A stretch of 64,000 bases of DNA from Halichondria panicea (GCF_963675165.1 NC_087387.1:4986990-5050989), one strand, 5' to 3'. Shown: positions 13,816 to 26,334, counted from the stretch's first letter. A program made the numbers and translations. Notes: generated from the letters alone by a model not told the origin.

Positions 13816-16800
13816 ATGGTTGCACGGTTGCTACCAGTACTTTTACTCGCCACAACTGCATTAGGTAAAGTTAACTAGATCTGTATCAGATATTAGCTGA
13901 GGAAATTGTTGCTGCTATATTACTAGATCTACACTGTGCATGCTAATCAGACCATGCAGGTACCTAACAGCTTGCATACTTGTTGTGTCTTATTGCCTAG
14001 TATGCATATTACTATGTACATGCATGTACCTAGCTAATCGTTTTATCCAGGGCTGCTGTTTGAGCAAAACAAGTATGTATTGTCAGAATCAGAAGGAGGT
14101 GTAATGATGTGTGTGCAAGCCCCGGACCCACCTCTCCAGGCCCCACTAGAGTTTTTCATTGTGGATGAACCAGACACTGCTTTACGTACGTAAATATCAT
14201 TAATTTATGGTGTTGAAGTTCATATAAATTGATTCTCACATTTAATTTTCATTGCATTTCACTTTATATACTGTATTGTTTGAACAGCTAGTTAATATTG
14301 TAGTTCGTGTGTTAGTGCAGTTTGTATGCACGTGCCATTGTGAGCTAAACTGTTTCTTGCAGGTGATCAAGACTACATTCCAATAGGAGAATTTGGAGCA
14401 GTGTTAAACGTCTCTGTTTGTTTCAGTTTGTCCCAATACATAGTGGATGATAGGGCAGTTGAGGGGACGAAGGTGTTCACTGTGAGACTCATAGCGACCA
14501 ATGGTAGTATACGTATAGACACAGCTGCAGTATACATCATTGATAATGATGGTAAGCTTAGATAGCAACATTCATATAGCTGCCACATTCATGTTGTTCA
14601 TGTATACGTACTTTCGCCCTGTATATTAAAGAATTTGTCATACTGTGTGACTGTGTCATTAACAGTATGCACTGTAAAGTGAGGGAAATGTGTGAGCAAC
14701 ATTCCTCAGTATGCTTTTATTAGCTGCGTGTGAATTAGGAAAACTGCACACTATAGGCAGCCACATATTGTAGCCCTTCCGTGTGATTGCCGAGATAAAC
14801 CCTCATTACTTCTATACAGGAGCCCACTTTCGATTAGTCAACAGATTAAATCCAGAATTTGGAGCTGGTATATTCTCCATTACTGAGACCAACGTCAACA
14901 TGAGCCTCCCAGTGTGTGCAGAACTGGTGACGGGTGGGGAAACAGATATGCAAAGAGCAGCCATTGGCTTGGAGAGGGAGGCTGTACTTCTCATCACTAC
15001 AATGGAGAGAGCTGCAGGTATAATTATAATAATAGAAGTTATAATGGTCTAGCTTTTATTTGGGACTTGAGTGTCTGGCCGCCCTTATTATCATGCAGTT
15101 GGTTTTCATACATTCAGGGTGCCACTGTATGCTATGATGACTGCTAGTTTATGTATAAGTATATACAACTGTATGAGTTCTGTGAATTTCATATTAACTG
15201 ATAATTGAATTAATTACAGCGATTGATCAAACGTTAAGCTCCGTTTGCGTACACACTTTACAGACAGTAATGACTTTCTGGTGGTGAACAACAAGACTTT
15301 GACCTTCCCCACCGGCTCCACCAATTCCCTCCAACTGTGTGAGGAGATCATCATTTTTGGTGACATTATTCCAGAGCAAGCGGAACTGTTCATGTTTAGT
15401 GTGAGCACTGCTGACTCACTGGACGTCATTGAGGGACCAACCAGCTCTACAGTTATCATACAAAACGATGATCCTAGTAAGACGATCGATTTTAAGTTCA
15501 CAAAAAATATTGTGCATGCATGCATGCCTCAATGTATATTAGCCTAACTGTTACATGGGAGAGAGAGTGGGAATGTTGGAAAGAAAAGGGAATAGACTGG
15601 GGGGTAGTGGGATTAAAATTGAGGGATAGAGAATATGCCTATGACTCGTTGCCATAGATATGTCACTAAGCCATACACGTTGTGCTGTTAAACAATTTGG
15701 TGGCAGGGAGATATGAAGCCAAAACCTTCTTATGAAATGATAGTAATTATATTTCCCTTCAGTTCCCGACTGCGGTCAGCCCCCTAGTCCAGGGGAGAGA
15801 GGTGTGGTCATGTACAATAGTACCCTCCTGGGATTCAGGGCAGTGTACAGCTGTGAGGTGGGGTACCAGCTGGAACCGAGGGGAGGGACAGATTCGGAGA
15901 GAGTATGTCTGCTCAGCGGAAACTGGAGTGGAGTGGACCTCACCTGCACAAGTGAGTTGATTTGTTGTCTAATCTGTAGCACTGCTTTTCATTGTATTGC
16001 TATACGAGGTAATACTCACTAAGTTTTGTGCAAACAATAGTATACCCTTATAATTATGTGCTCACAACTTATATGTTTCAGAGCTTAGTGTTAACGTTAC
16101 ACTCCATCGAGCTGAATACCTTTCTGTTACACAGTTGTGAACTGTAGTATTCTGACCCCTCCCCTCCTCGGTGCGGTGGTGCTTAACCAGACCAGCTTTG
16201 GGGCAGTTGCTGTCTATGCTTGTCTCCGTGGTTACCAGTTGCTAGGAAACAGCAGCCGCACTTGCCAGGCCAATGGACAGTGGTCCAGCAGGGCGCCACT
16301 TTGTAAAGGTACAGTACATCTATGATTATAATCCTGATTCATCACTCGGAATCATTACATGTATTCATTTCAGCCGTAGACTGTGGAGATCTCTCAGAGC
16401 CGGATAACGGATTCATTGCTATCAACAGCACGACCTTCACAAGCACTGCTAGCTACAGCTGTGCCACTGGACATGAACTAGTTGGGAATGATACAAGAAC
16501 GTGTGTGGCAAGTGGAAATTGGTCCGGGAATCAACCACAGTGTGGAGGTGATTATAGATCTGTTAATTTACACTTACATCATAATTATTGTGTCTCTTGT
16601 TTGTAATTTTGTAATAACATTAACATAATATACACAACGGCTTGTTATACTGCTAAAATCAACTACTTTATATGTGTATGCTTGAGTTTCCGTATGAGTT
16701 TCCGTAATTCTAGTGTTGGGTGTGAGTGTGAAAGTTAGTTTTCAGTTTTCAGTCAGTTGCAAATGGTGACAATCTCGTAAGCATTTTCCTCTTGCTCCAC

Positions 16801-19800
16801 CTGACCATATGCAGAGTTGTCAGTTAAGTCTTCTTCAATCTCATAAGCATTCTCCTCTTGCTCCACCTGACCATATGCAGAGTTGTCAGTTAAGTCTGTC
16901 ACCATGGATACACGTCCAGACTCCCTGTGATCACCATTCTGTAGTCTTGGTGTTATGTTTTGGCTTGTACCAGGCTTTTTGGTATATACAGTCGATATGA
17001 CTTTTCTGGTGCTACAAGTTGAAAACATTTGTATAGTGTATGAGCTCAGCTTTTTGCCCTACCTTCTTTTCCGGCTTGAAGTGACCACCAGAGCTATGAT
17101 CATCCCAATCAGAAGGGCAATGAATAATCCAATGAAGATTCCTAGTATTGTAGTAGTGAGAACACTGGGTCTTTCCGTCAGTTCATTGTATGTAGAGATA
17201 TTCAATAGAACTGCTGAATTCACAAATTTTGTACTAGTATTGCTACATTGAGCTTTATGCTGGCATGTGATCCTAAGCTCCATGCATGTAGTGTTCGACT
17301 CAGTTACTGGTGCACAGGTTAAGCTTCCTCCATCTTTTAGTGTACAGTTATTGATAGGTGAAAAACTGCTTCCAAATGTGCTCACTACGTTTGCTCCTAT
17401 AATTCGATAAAAATAATTATTGTAGTTAACTCATTTGTGGTTACCTTCTGTAGAGAATCTCATTTGAGAGCACACAGCTCCAGCTAACTCTGGGTTGTTA
17501 TTGCACACTGTTCCCCATAGTCCATTCACACACACCTCCACTCGTCCCTCCATAACAGTTGATCCATTTACCAATCTCGTATATCCTTCAGTACTGCATG
17601 CTATTGTAATAGGTCCATAATCATTATAACTGATGCTACAATTTCGTACCTGTTTGGCATTGTAATGTAGCAAAATTTCTAAATCTGTTATTTAAACAAT
17701 AGTTGGAGCTGAAGTCCAGGTCTGGGCAGTCTTGTAGGCGACTCTCGGTGCCTCTGCACCCGCCAGTGATCTGGAAAAACCTTGAGGATACAAGGCTTGA
17801 ATTCAGCTTTGAAAAACCTGATTGGGCTCCTGAATATGATAATTGATGTCTCAGAAACATAATTATACGTATTGATCTATACCTTCGCCACTGTAGCCAA
17901 GTTGCTTGCATGCCACTCTAGCTTCTGTATCAGTCCAGACACCATATCTACATCTCCTGTAAAAATTTTGATTTTCACATACCGATTCTTTAATTTGTCG
18001 CCAATCCCTTTGGTAGCAGTACTCAAGATAGTTGTTCCCATTATAGGCTAGTAATCGAATGTCATCATTCGTGCAATCTGGACAATAAAATAGAGAAAGT
18101 TTATTTCATGTAAGACTTGCTGCAATTCGAATCATCAATGCTATATAAAACTATGAGTAAGCTGTATTATAACACACATACTATATTGGTATACTATACT
18201 ACTATACAATTATACTATACTTTCTTGAGCTGCAACAAGTCCTAGAAGAAGTAACACTGTGCCAAACAGTAAGAGGCTCATGACTGAAATCTAGACACAA
18301 CAATTTATAATGTGTGTTTTATTTTGAATGCTTTGTCCAAACATGCATAAAGGTCTTCAAACATTCAAACAGTATTATCAGCGAAGTGTGATTAGCTAAA
18401 TCACCAAACACTCACATCATCGTGTTTGTGGTCATTCACACGTTCGTAATAATCCACTTTTCTATGCACATACAGTTGTTAACTGCGGTCTCCTGGAGTC
18501 TCCTCGGCAAGGTCATGTGACTATCACCACCTCCGTCTATCTCTCACTGGCGATCTATAGCTGTGACACTGGGTACATGAATACTTCCAATCTTGTGAGG
18601 GTGTGTGAAGCGAGTGGGCAGTGGAGCAGTACGAAGCCAAACTGTACTGGTGAGTGTGAGGTGTGTGCATGAAGTGTGTTACATTATAAATTATGATGAC
18701 AGACGAATTATAACCCCACACACACACACACACAGATATTGATGAGTGCTTCTTGTCGGAGGACGACTGTCATAGCAATGCCTCCTGTACCAACACACTG
18801 GGAGGGTTCAGCTGCTCCTGTCAGCTGGGCTTTCAGGGAGATGGTCAAACATGTCTAGGTGAGTGCAATATGGCTTGTCTTCTCAAAATAGTGGGTCCTT
18901 CGAATTCCTGATGGACGTATTCTTGAAGCAAATTAGCTAGGAACTGTCACTCAAAAGCTTAGGGGTTGCGTAATTTCAGACGTGGGCATAATCTCGGTAG
19001 AGTACAGTTATAAGCATACACTTGGCAATGAATTTTTCTCCCTCGTAGATATAAATGAGTGCTCCCTGGACAAAACAAACTGCTCACAAGGTTGTGAGAA
19101 TTCAGTGGGATCCTTTCAGTGTGTCTGTAATCAAGGTTACCGACTGGCACATGACGGCCAACTCTGCAACAGTTGAGTCCAGTGCACCATTTAGTGGTAT
19201 AACTCATTTACAATTAATATTAACATTGCGTGCTGGCCTAGTGTGTCATTTCTGGTCATGATATATAATTATGATGGAGATTTTATGATACTTTTTACCA
19301 GCTATACTATACCTATGCATGACATACAGACATCAATGAGTGTGAGGATGGGACGCATGGTTGCCATGCCAATGCCAATTGTATGGATACTGAGGGCAGC
19401 TTCACTTGTTCGTGTAAAGAAGGGTTCACTGGAGAAGGATTCAACTGTACAGGTCAGCAAATAGTACTTAAAATATGTACAGTATATACACTTTCAACTA
19501 TTATCCTCAATGTTTTTGTGCTAATTGAATGCAGCCATCGACTGTGGAAGATTGGAGGCTCCTCAAAATGGTGCAATATCTCTTGCTAATAGTTCCACTC
19601 GTTTCAGCTCGGTAGCCATCTATTCTTGTCTCCGTGGTTTCAACATGATAGGTGAAGCTAGTCGAGTGTGTCTGGTCAGTGGAGGGTGGAGTGGACAGGA
19701 TCCAGTGTGCAGAGGTGGGCGTCATTGTACAAGTTGAACAATACAACAAATACTTAATACATGCATGACGAAACTCTCGGTTGTTATTAAGGGGCAGACG

Positions 19801-22576
19801 GGGCTGGAAAAATGTGAGTGCCCATATCTTGAGTGGGATCATCCAACGGTACAACATAACATTTTTGTACTTAAAGTATCGATCCCATTGTGTATCACAT
19901 GTCATTAGTGCTAAGCTTTCATATGTATTACTCAATAGTTGTTGACTGTGGACCCCTCCCCGACATATCACTGGGCGGAGTAAAGCTCCTCAATGGTAGC
20001 ACAGTGTATGCATCGGTTGCTGAGTACCAGTGTGTGACAGGCTATCTCTTGGCTAATGGAGATGAGAGGAGAGAGTGTCTTAGTACTGGCCTGTGGAGTG
20101 GCAGGGCTCCTGTCTGTCTGAGTGAAGGTGACCGTGTGCTTAAACTGCATAATTATAATTTACATTGTACTATATTTTCACATGCAGAGTGTACTAATTC
20201 AATTTTAATTAACACATAATAGAGTTGGCCGTACTAGCTGTACTGTAAGATTTTATGAAAGTGCTGCTGTGGTTTATTGCATCCTTATAATGTGTGAATG
20301 TTGTCTATATTGCAGGCTCTGTGACTGATACATCTGTAGACATTGTAGTGGTGGCTGTGGGCGTATCTGTGGGAGGGTTCTCATTGGCCGTCATCATCGT
20401 GTCGATCCTCCTCCTCACTGCCGTGTATCAGGTACGACAGAGGGGGCGGGAGAAAGTGTACGGGGTGGACAGTCACGGAACATGGACAGGTGAGAGGAAC
20501 ATAATTATTTGCAAGTGATGCATCTTCCTATCATTTCATGCATTCTGTTTTTTCACACTGTTAATAAGTTACAATTAAACTGTTCTAGGGAGCAGAGATA
20601 GCATTGAGCCAGTGACGTTGCGATACACCAGACCCATTTACGTCGACACATTCAGCGAGGACACACACACCTCACACGCATTCTCAGGTGAGATAATTGA
20701 CATCTATGTCATAATTATAATCAATATTGACTATAATAGTCAATATTAATTAGTCAATATTGATTATAATTATGATACACACAGCCTATCATAAGAATAG
20801 GATATACCACACCTAAGAAGAGGATATAATTATGGGGTGCATATCCTCTGAGTAGGTCATATTTTACTTATATACCACGTGACTGCAGCACTATAACAGG
20901 AACTCCCCCTAGCAACAGATTCAATCGACGGTGCAAACTGCAAAAAGAACAAAACTATGCCGGATTTACAGCCGTCAAAGAGCTAGTTGAGCAACGCGTC
21001 GACTCCTAAAGATACTCAAGTGCTTCCTTGCTCCAAGCGTTGACCATTCGACATCCCTTACTGGAGTTGCAAGCTCTTTTGAATAACTAAACCACGCCCA
21101 TGGACCCATATGGAAGCTTAACCATCTTGTTAAAGAGCAGTTTACGTGTTTCTGGCGTTACTTTGAGTCTTAGTACCATCAAGCATGGCACTTTTCTCTT
21201 TGCTCTCTTTCTGAAAAAACTGTGCATGCCTGCATGCATGGCAGTGGCGTAGGCAGAGGGGGGGCTGAGGGGCTAGAGCCCCCCCTTTTGTGCTTTATCA
21301 ACTCCAACTCAGCTTGAATTACCACGATCTGTCCATGATTCTGCACTGTACTGTTATACTAGAATGATGTCATTGAATGGAAATGTGGGCAGGGCCATCT
21401 AATGCGCATGCTGACTGCTGGGAAAAGTGACTGAGCCCTGCCCTTCCCAAAATCCTGGCTACGCTGACCAATGAAACCAATTAGTGGTGACTTAAGTGTA
21501 GGCTCCGATAAATTATGCTCGGAATAATTTTAGCCGGCATAATAGGTGTCTAGTAAGTACCGTAAAATTATAGAACCAATTATTTTTCTAGAAACAATGT
21601 ACAGAAAAAAATTGATTTTATATGGTGGTATAATTATAGGTGTTATAAAAGAGGGCGTCCTAACCGAGGCTGGTGCTATGGACATTTACGGTAGGCTCAA
21701 TGTCCTTCTTGCATGGTATAGATCATTACGTTATGTTTTGCATAACCATGTTTTCATGGTAAAAAAATGGCTGAAGGTGAATATTATCAAATCAGCAAGA
21801 TAATACTGAAAATCATAATTATGTCTTGTTTCAGTTGTGTGCTATATTTATATGTCTATACATCGTATTATATGTATGTCACATTTTTTTTTTATTATTG
21901 GATGAGAATAATAGACACATTTTCAAAAATTAAATATTAAATTGGTGAAAAAAACATAATTTATCAGGGCCTACTTAAGTGTAGTATAAATTTGATTATT
22001 GGTCATAATTATTTTTGTGGTTAGACATCAAACGATCGATTGTACTTGCTGTTTAAGTTCATAGGTAATATAAACTAGGATGCAGACCGATTCAACCTAA
22101 AGCACTACCCATGCACCACTTCATTAGCTTGCATTGCTAAAAACTGCAAGGAGTGCATTTATGCGTGGCGAATTCCAATGCAGTTTGGTAGAATAATGTT
22201 TGGTAGAAGGTAATGATCGATACTGTTATAATTATTGCCTTTGGCTGCTACTAGGGAACTGACGCAGGACTATTAAGCAATAAGTATAATAACATCATGC
22301 CCTCGTGCTATACTACTAATACAACTCTTGTATGAGGGAATTACTTCATCTTCAGCCTCGTATTATACAGGAAGACAAAATGTGTACATATTCTTGTCCC
22401 CAACTTTTATACTAAATTATTTTTCCACTGTTTATATAAATCAGTATAATTATACCTCTCTCCCCTGCTCAGATTTGGACTCGGCTAGATCTAGTACAGA
22501 GTTTCCTCTGAGTGAGCGCAGTCGACCCACTTATGCCGACATGAACGGGGAAAGTCAGCACCAAACATTCTTGTAG
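13816..22576 (+). CDS. Gene 3: Calx-beta/CCP/EGF receptor with ITIM-like tail
   Basis: Complete 17-exon model, about 869 aa: 13816-13864 (signal peptide MVARLLPVLLLATTAL), 14051-14185, 14363-14551, 14820-15017, 15264-15476 (two Calx-beta domains), 15763-15951, 16135-16308, 16374-16547, 18476-18649 (CCP1-4), 18736-18858, 19049-19171, 19330-19452 (three Ca-binding EGF modules, DI(N/D)EC starts, 123 bp each), 19535-19714, 19939-20127 (CCP5-6), 20316-20489 (transmembrane, AVIIVSILLLTAVY-like), 20589-20687, 22473-22576 (tail, stop). All junctions are phase 1. The tail contains RPIYVDTF and RPTYADM; the latter resembles an ITIM (S/T-x-Y-x-x-hydrophobic), so recruitment of an SH2 phosphatase is possible but inferred. 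The CCP3-CCP4 intron contains a whole opposite-strand SRCR gene. The acceptor at 15264 was chosen over an upstream AG because only it keeps frame. The EGF block distinguishes it from genes 1 and 2. Confidence 0.87.
16753..18281 (-). CDS. Nested SRCR receptor with duplicated ITAM-like tail
   Basis: Complete six-exon model on the minus strand, about 394 aa: 18221-18281 (signal peptide MSLLLFGTVLLLLGLVAA), 17883-18077, 17650-17829, 17445-17600, 17063-17396, 16753-17011 (stop). Phases close throughout. Exons 2-3 form one scavenger-receptor Cys-rich domain (G-V-W-T-D...A-C-K-Q-L-G-Y, then G-C-x-G-x-E-x-x-L-x-D-C-P). Exons 4-5 hold a shorter, degenerate SRCR-like region (WGTVCNN...AGAVCSQM). A single transmembrane helix (about residues 278-300) is followed by SSRKRR. 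The tail contains a 21-residue block (DLTDNSAYGQVEQEENAYEI) twice in tandem, encoded by about 126 bp at 16768-16893. YGQV-x6-YEIV in the last copy approximates an ITAM. It lies wholly inside the intron 16548-18475 of gene 3 and is transcribed in the opposite direction. Its role is inferred as a pattern-recognition or self-recognition receptor. Confidence 0.85.
20688..22472. other. Last intron of gene 3, repeat-rich
   Basis: About 1.8 kb. It contains short palindromic TATAATTATA-type tracts around 20700-20775, a degenerate MITE at 21242-21466, and otherwise AT-rich DNA without a supported exon. Confidence 0.55.
21242..21466. mobile_element. Degenerate hAT-like MITE
   Basis: Starts CAGTGGCGTAGGCAG and ends CCTGGCTACGCTG, an imperfect inverted pair related to the better-preserved element at 12520-12912. 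It includes the same inner AAAATCCTGGCTACG-type right end and G/C homopolymer blocks. The target duplication is not clear. Confidence 0.5.
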
Positions 22577-22784
22577 GCCGGCCTATACACTTTTCACATG
22601 CAGCCAATACGCATTTCAGAAAAAAAAACTTTTCCCAAGCAAAGATTGTTATTTCTTTTACTATTATAGCATGACCAGTCATGTATAATAATTATACAAG
22701 TGAGAGTAACCATTTGCCTTGTGTGTCAAATCAAAACCTACATTCGATGCTATAATTATATCATAATTGCAATAATAAGCATGT

Positions 22785-22790
22785 AATAAA
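22785..22790 (+). terminator. Possible polyadenylation signal of gene 3
   Basis: An AATAAA hexamer about 210 bp after the gene 3 stop codon, in AT-rich sequence. A plausible 3'-end signal by position only. Confidence 0.4.
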
Positions 22791-22849
22791 AAGCAGTCAG
22801 CTATAGCTTAATAGCTATTGTAGAATAATTATTGTCATACACTATAGGT

Positions 22850-23735
22850 TGGTTGTTACTATCTTTAAGGCTCCGTACGTGTCTTGTACAAATTTACAGG
22901 AAAGCTATCGGCAATACCGCGGTGGTCGTTGAACTCAATACAATATTTCCAGAGAGTGTCACATTGTACAAATACTTTTACAGTGTAGTTATTTTGTATT
23001 GTAGGCCATTTGAACGGATTTGCCTACCGATTATTGACTTCACACTACTTCTACTTACAAAGGAAATTATCAGTTCCATTGTAGAAAAAAGAGTTTTAGA
23101 TGAAGTTGCTTTATCATGCACCATTTGAGAATCGTCAAGAAAAAATGAAGATAGCATTACCCCCAGCATGCTCATCTGTTGCGATTGCCTTGTTCTCCCC
23201 AAAGGTAGAGGAATTGATTAGTGATTCTCCCATTATGTTGCAAGCAAATAATCCGTACCCTACACTTTCAATAATGGGTATGTTTTCGAGATTTAGGTTA
23301 GTAACGCTGACCAGGGATATTGCTGCCATGAATTTAAAATTGGAAGGCATGATAATTATTATACCAATACCAGGTGTAACTTTTGTCCTTAGGTGACTGC
23401 ATGCTGCGTTTAGCGTAACCACAATTACTCAGTGTAAGACCTATTAGCGTCAGGTTTTCTAAAGATAAAGTTGAATCAATTATTGCACATTATCGTTGGC
23501 CATTCCTTCTTTAGTGATTGTGAGCCTTTCCAAGCTATGTTGCTGACATGTTCCACCACTAACTGGCTGGTGCTGGTGCAATGAGCAACTTCATGTATTC
23601 CAGGAAGAACTTCAACTGTTGTATTTGTAGCATTCAGACTATTTGTGGCATTAATGTAGTGACAGAGTGTTTGATACTGTGAAATGTCTTGAGACTCCAT
23701 TCCTTAGACTTGAATAGTAGGAGCTACCTTAACAA
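22850..23735 (-). pseudogene. Decayed beta-helix-type protein gene fragment
   Basis: Minus-strand reading frames in pieces. One (23476-23700) reads CHYINATNSLNATNTTVEV followed by a LPGIHEV segment. Around 23395-23475, in a shifted frame, comes SLENLTLIGLTLSNCG. A third (23135-23422) contains AISLVSVTNLNLENI and NSSTFGENKA...GGNAIFIFS. Alternating N-rich, L-x-L-x-N-L and G-G-A-I-type strings are typical of secreted right-handed beta-helix proteins expanded in some marine invertebrates. Frame changes and stops interrupt the series, and no start exon is visible. Family assignment rests on pattern recognition only. Confidence 0.45.
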
Positions 23736-24519
23736 CATGCTGGTATCCATTTGTGCTAAGGATGCCTATATCCAAATACAAAAAGTAGAACACTGTAATC
23801 ATCTTGAACTATAGAGCAATATGGATAATTAATCTCCAGCTATAGATTTTATATAGTTTATCTAATTGTACAGACATGCATGTGCATGCACTCTATAAAT
23901 GCATGCAATCTATAAACTGTCAGGCCGTTATTTTTCTATGCTTCCAGTTGTGTATAGTACTTGTTTTACAAACATGCATGCATCATAAGTGCATGTTTGG
24001 AATATTACAAACATCAACCTATTTTCCTACCTCCATTTTCTCCCAACGTTTTCAGTATAGAAGTTCTGAATAAAATGTTTTTGTATCATCCGTTATTGCA
24101 TGGTTTTAGCATACGCAATTAGGACTATAATTTATGCATGCTATTATGTTACTTTTTCACTATTTTCTGTTGGGATATATTATGCTGACCTCAACAGCAG
24201 AGGTAGGGGATAGCAACACTTGAACGTGATGTGCACTGACACTAAGGAATATCCATTGAAACTCTCAGGATACTCCAGGGTACAAATCCAATGTACCCTG
24301 CTAGGGTGTACATATAGAACTATACCCTTGTAGTACAAATACAATACACCTTTGATATCCATGGTACAACTATAACATAGAACCACCCCCTTTGTGACAG
24401 CGGATGGATAGGAGCAGTATCTAGTGAATACTCTGAGGTACAGACTGTCTTGTTCGAGGAAGTGCAGAGGTGGGCGCCATGTACGAGTTGAACAATACAA
24501 CAATTTCAGTCATTTGGAC

Positions 24520-24930
24520 TCTATACAAGATCTATAGTACAGAGTTTCCCCTGAGTGAGCGCAGTTGACCCACTTATGCAGACATAAAGTCAACACCAAA
24601 CTTTCTTGTAGGCTGGCCTACACTTTCACATGCAGTCAATAGGCATTTCAGAACAATAACTTTTCCCAAGCAAATGTCATTGATTGTTTTCTTTTACTAT
24701 AGCAGTAGCTGACCATTCATGAAGTATAATAATAATAACTATAACTATAATGATGGGAGTAACAATTTTCCTTGTGTGTCAAGCAGAATCAAAACCTACA
24801 TTCATAAATGTATGTATATCATAATTGCAATAACAAGCATTCAGTAATAAAAGGCTAAGCAGTCAGCTATAGCTATCATATTTTGGGAATAGTGTCAACA
24901 CACTATAAGATAGTTTAGTTGTTGTTCTGA
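24520..24930 (+). pseudogene. Decayed copy of the 3' end of gene 3
   Basis: The sequence around 24536-24610 repeats the last coding exon of gene 3 (the part encoding TEFPLSER...) with stops introduced (TGA after the GAGCGCAGT stretch, and small deletions). The similarity continues through the 3' flank as far as about 24890 (ACTTTTCCCAAGCAAA and following). No upstream domains of this copy are present, so it is a relic of a further array member or a partial duplication. Confidence 0.75.
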
Positions 24931-24954
24931 TTCAAACGTTGCTAACAGGCTCAA

Positions 24955-25037
24955 ATGGCGACAACAACTTTCTTAATTCTACTGATCACAGTGGCTGGAT
25001 GTGTCCATGCTAGACCACATATCACTGAGATACAAAG
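24955..25037 (+). CDS. Orphan signal-peptide exon
   Basis: ATG followed by MATTTFLILLITVAGCVHA, then RPHITEIQ, ending at a GT donor (GTCAGT) in phase 2. It reads as a classical secretory signal exon, but no in-frame continuation could be found in the next several kb, which are filled with inverted repeats. It sits immediately after the decayed gene 3 tail copy, where a next array gene would start. It may be a truncated gene or a first exon with a very long intron. Confidence 0.5.
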
Positions 25038-25099
25038 GTCAGTTAAAACCCCCGACAGGGAATCACTTCGTTTAAGATAATTGTTTCTGGATGAAATTT

Positions 25100-26334
25100 T
25101 TGAATGGTAATTTTTCGAATCATCCCGGACTGCTCAAATTTTTCGTGACTTTTGCCCGCGTCCTGAACGAGTGTTTTGATGCAGTAAAATATAATCCTAA
25201 GCAATTCATTTGCACTTCAAGAAACTTCTGAAGATGGATGGATAGTGTACTATATGGCAGCTGCAGACAGACTGAGACAATAGTATCAGTATAATTATAA
25301 TAATTATAGCTATTGATATTGTACAGTATTTTACGTATCAATTAAAGTGTAAAATTAATAATTATGATGACAGTCATTTACTAACAGCATTTTAGCTTCA
25401 ATATATGCATCGTGTAAATTAACCAATAGATCAACATTAATAATCATACCATGAATAAACTGCGAACGCACAACATGAATAAAGTCGTTGATAGATATGA
25501 GGTGCCGTTTGTGTCAAAACTATGTAAAAGTGAGACATATAATTTTATATATAATTATGTCCATGGGTATCAGGAGCACATTACAGAAGGAGCGTCTTAC
25601 CTCGGGAATCGCATCTCGTGGAAGTTTGCAAAGCATGACCTTATATGCAAAACCACTAAGTGGGTCTGCGGGCGAGTGCTAATTGAGCTGACGGTGCACT
25701 TTTACCGAGTATAGGTCAATAAAAGTGAAAAGTTACAGCTAGCTAGCTAGCTAGCTATAGACCTGGAAGTAAACTCTCTCTTCTAAAAACCCCAGTAAGA
25801 CTCCCTACTGCAAAAACAAAACGCCTAGTATGTGTTAGTCTAAGTCTAGCAAATTTTCTCTGTACAAAGTGACTGGATATGCTCCTATTTACAGAACTTT
25901 CTGTACCTCACCAATGACAGTCTCTTCCATGATGTATATTAACATCCATCAAAGATCTAGCTATTCATTTTAGCTCTTTCTGGCTCAACCTAGCTCTCCT
26001 GCTGCTGCACTACATACAAAATCCGTTTATAATGATAATTATTCACAGGCTGACCGCGGTCTGTAATTTATGTACACAGTACTTACACACACTCTTATAA
26101 GGCAATGTGGCGTTTACGAAAGCACACGAGATGTGATTTCCGAACCCATGCACAGTTAGACGCTCCTTCTGTAATGTGCTCCTGTGGGTATTAATCAAGT
26201 TTTATATTTATAATACTCGTGGACATATGTCCACAGTATTATAAATACTCATAGACATTTATAAATGTCCATGCACGGGTATTCATAATTAAATGTCCAC
26301 AGGTATTTATAAATACTCGTTTATTACCATTTAT
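25100..26334. repeat. Inverted-repeat-rich non-coding stretch
   Basis: No gene recognised. A segment near 25561-25597 (ATTACAGAAGGAGCGTCT) recurs inverted near 26158-26190, implying an element of about 0.6 kb. Around 26215-26320 there are several short nested palindromes of the form ATTTATAAATGTCC/GGACAT. A run of the unit GCTAG lies at 25737-25757. Confidence 0.5.
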
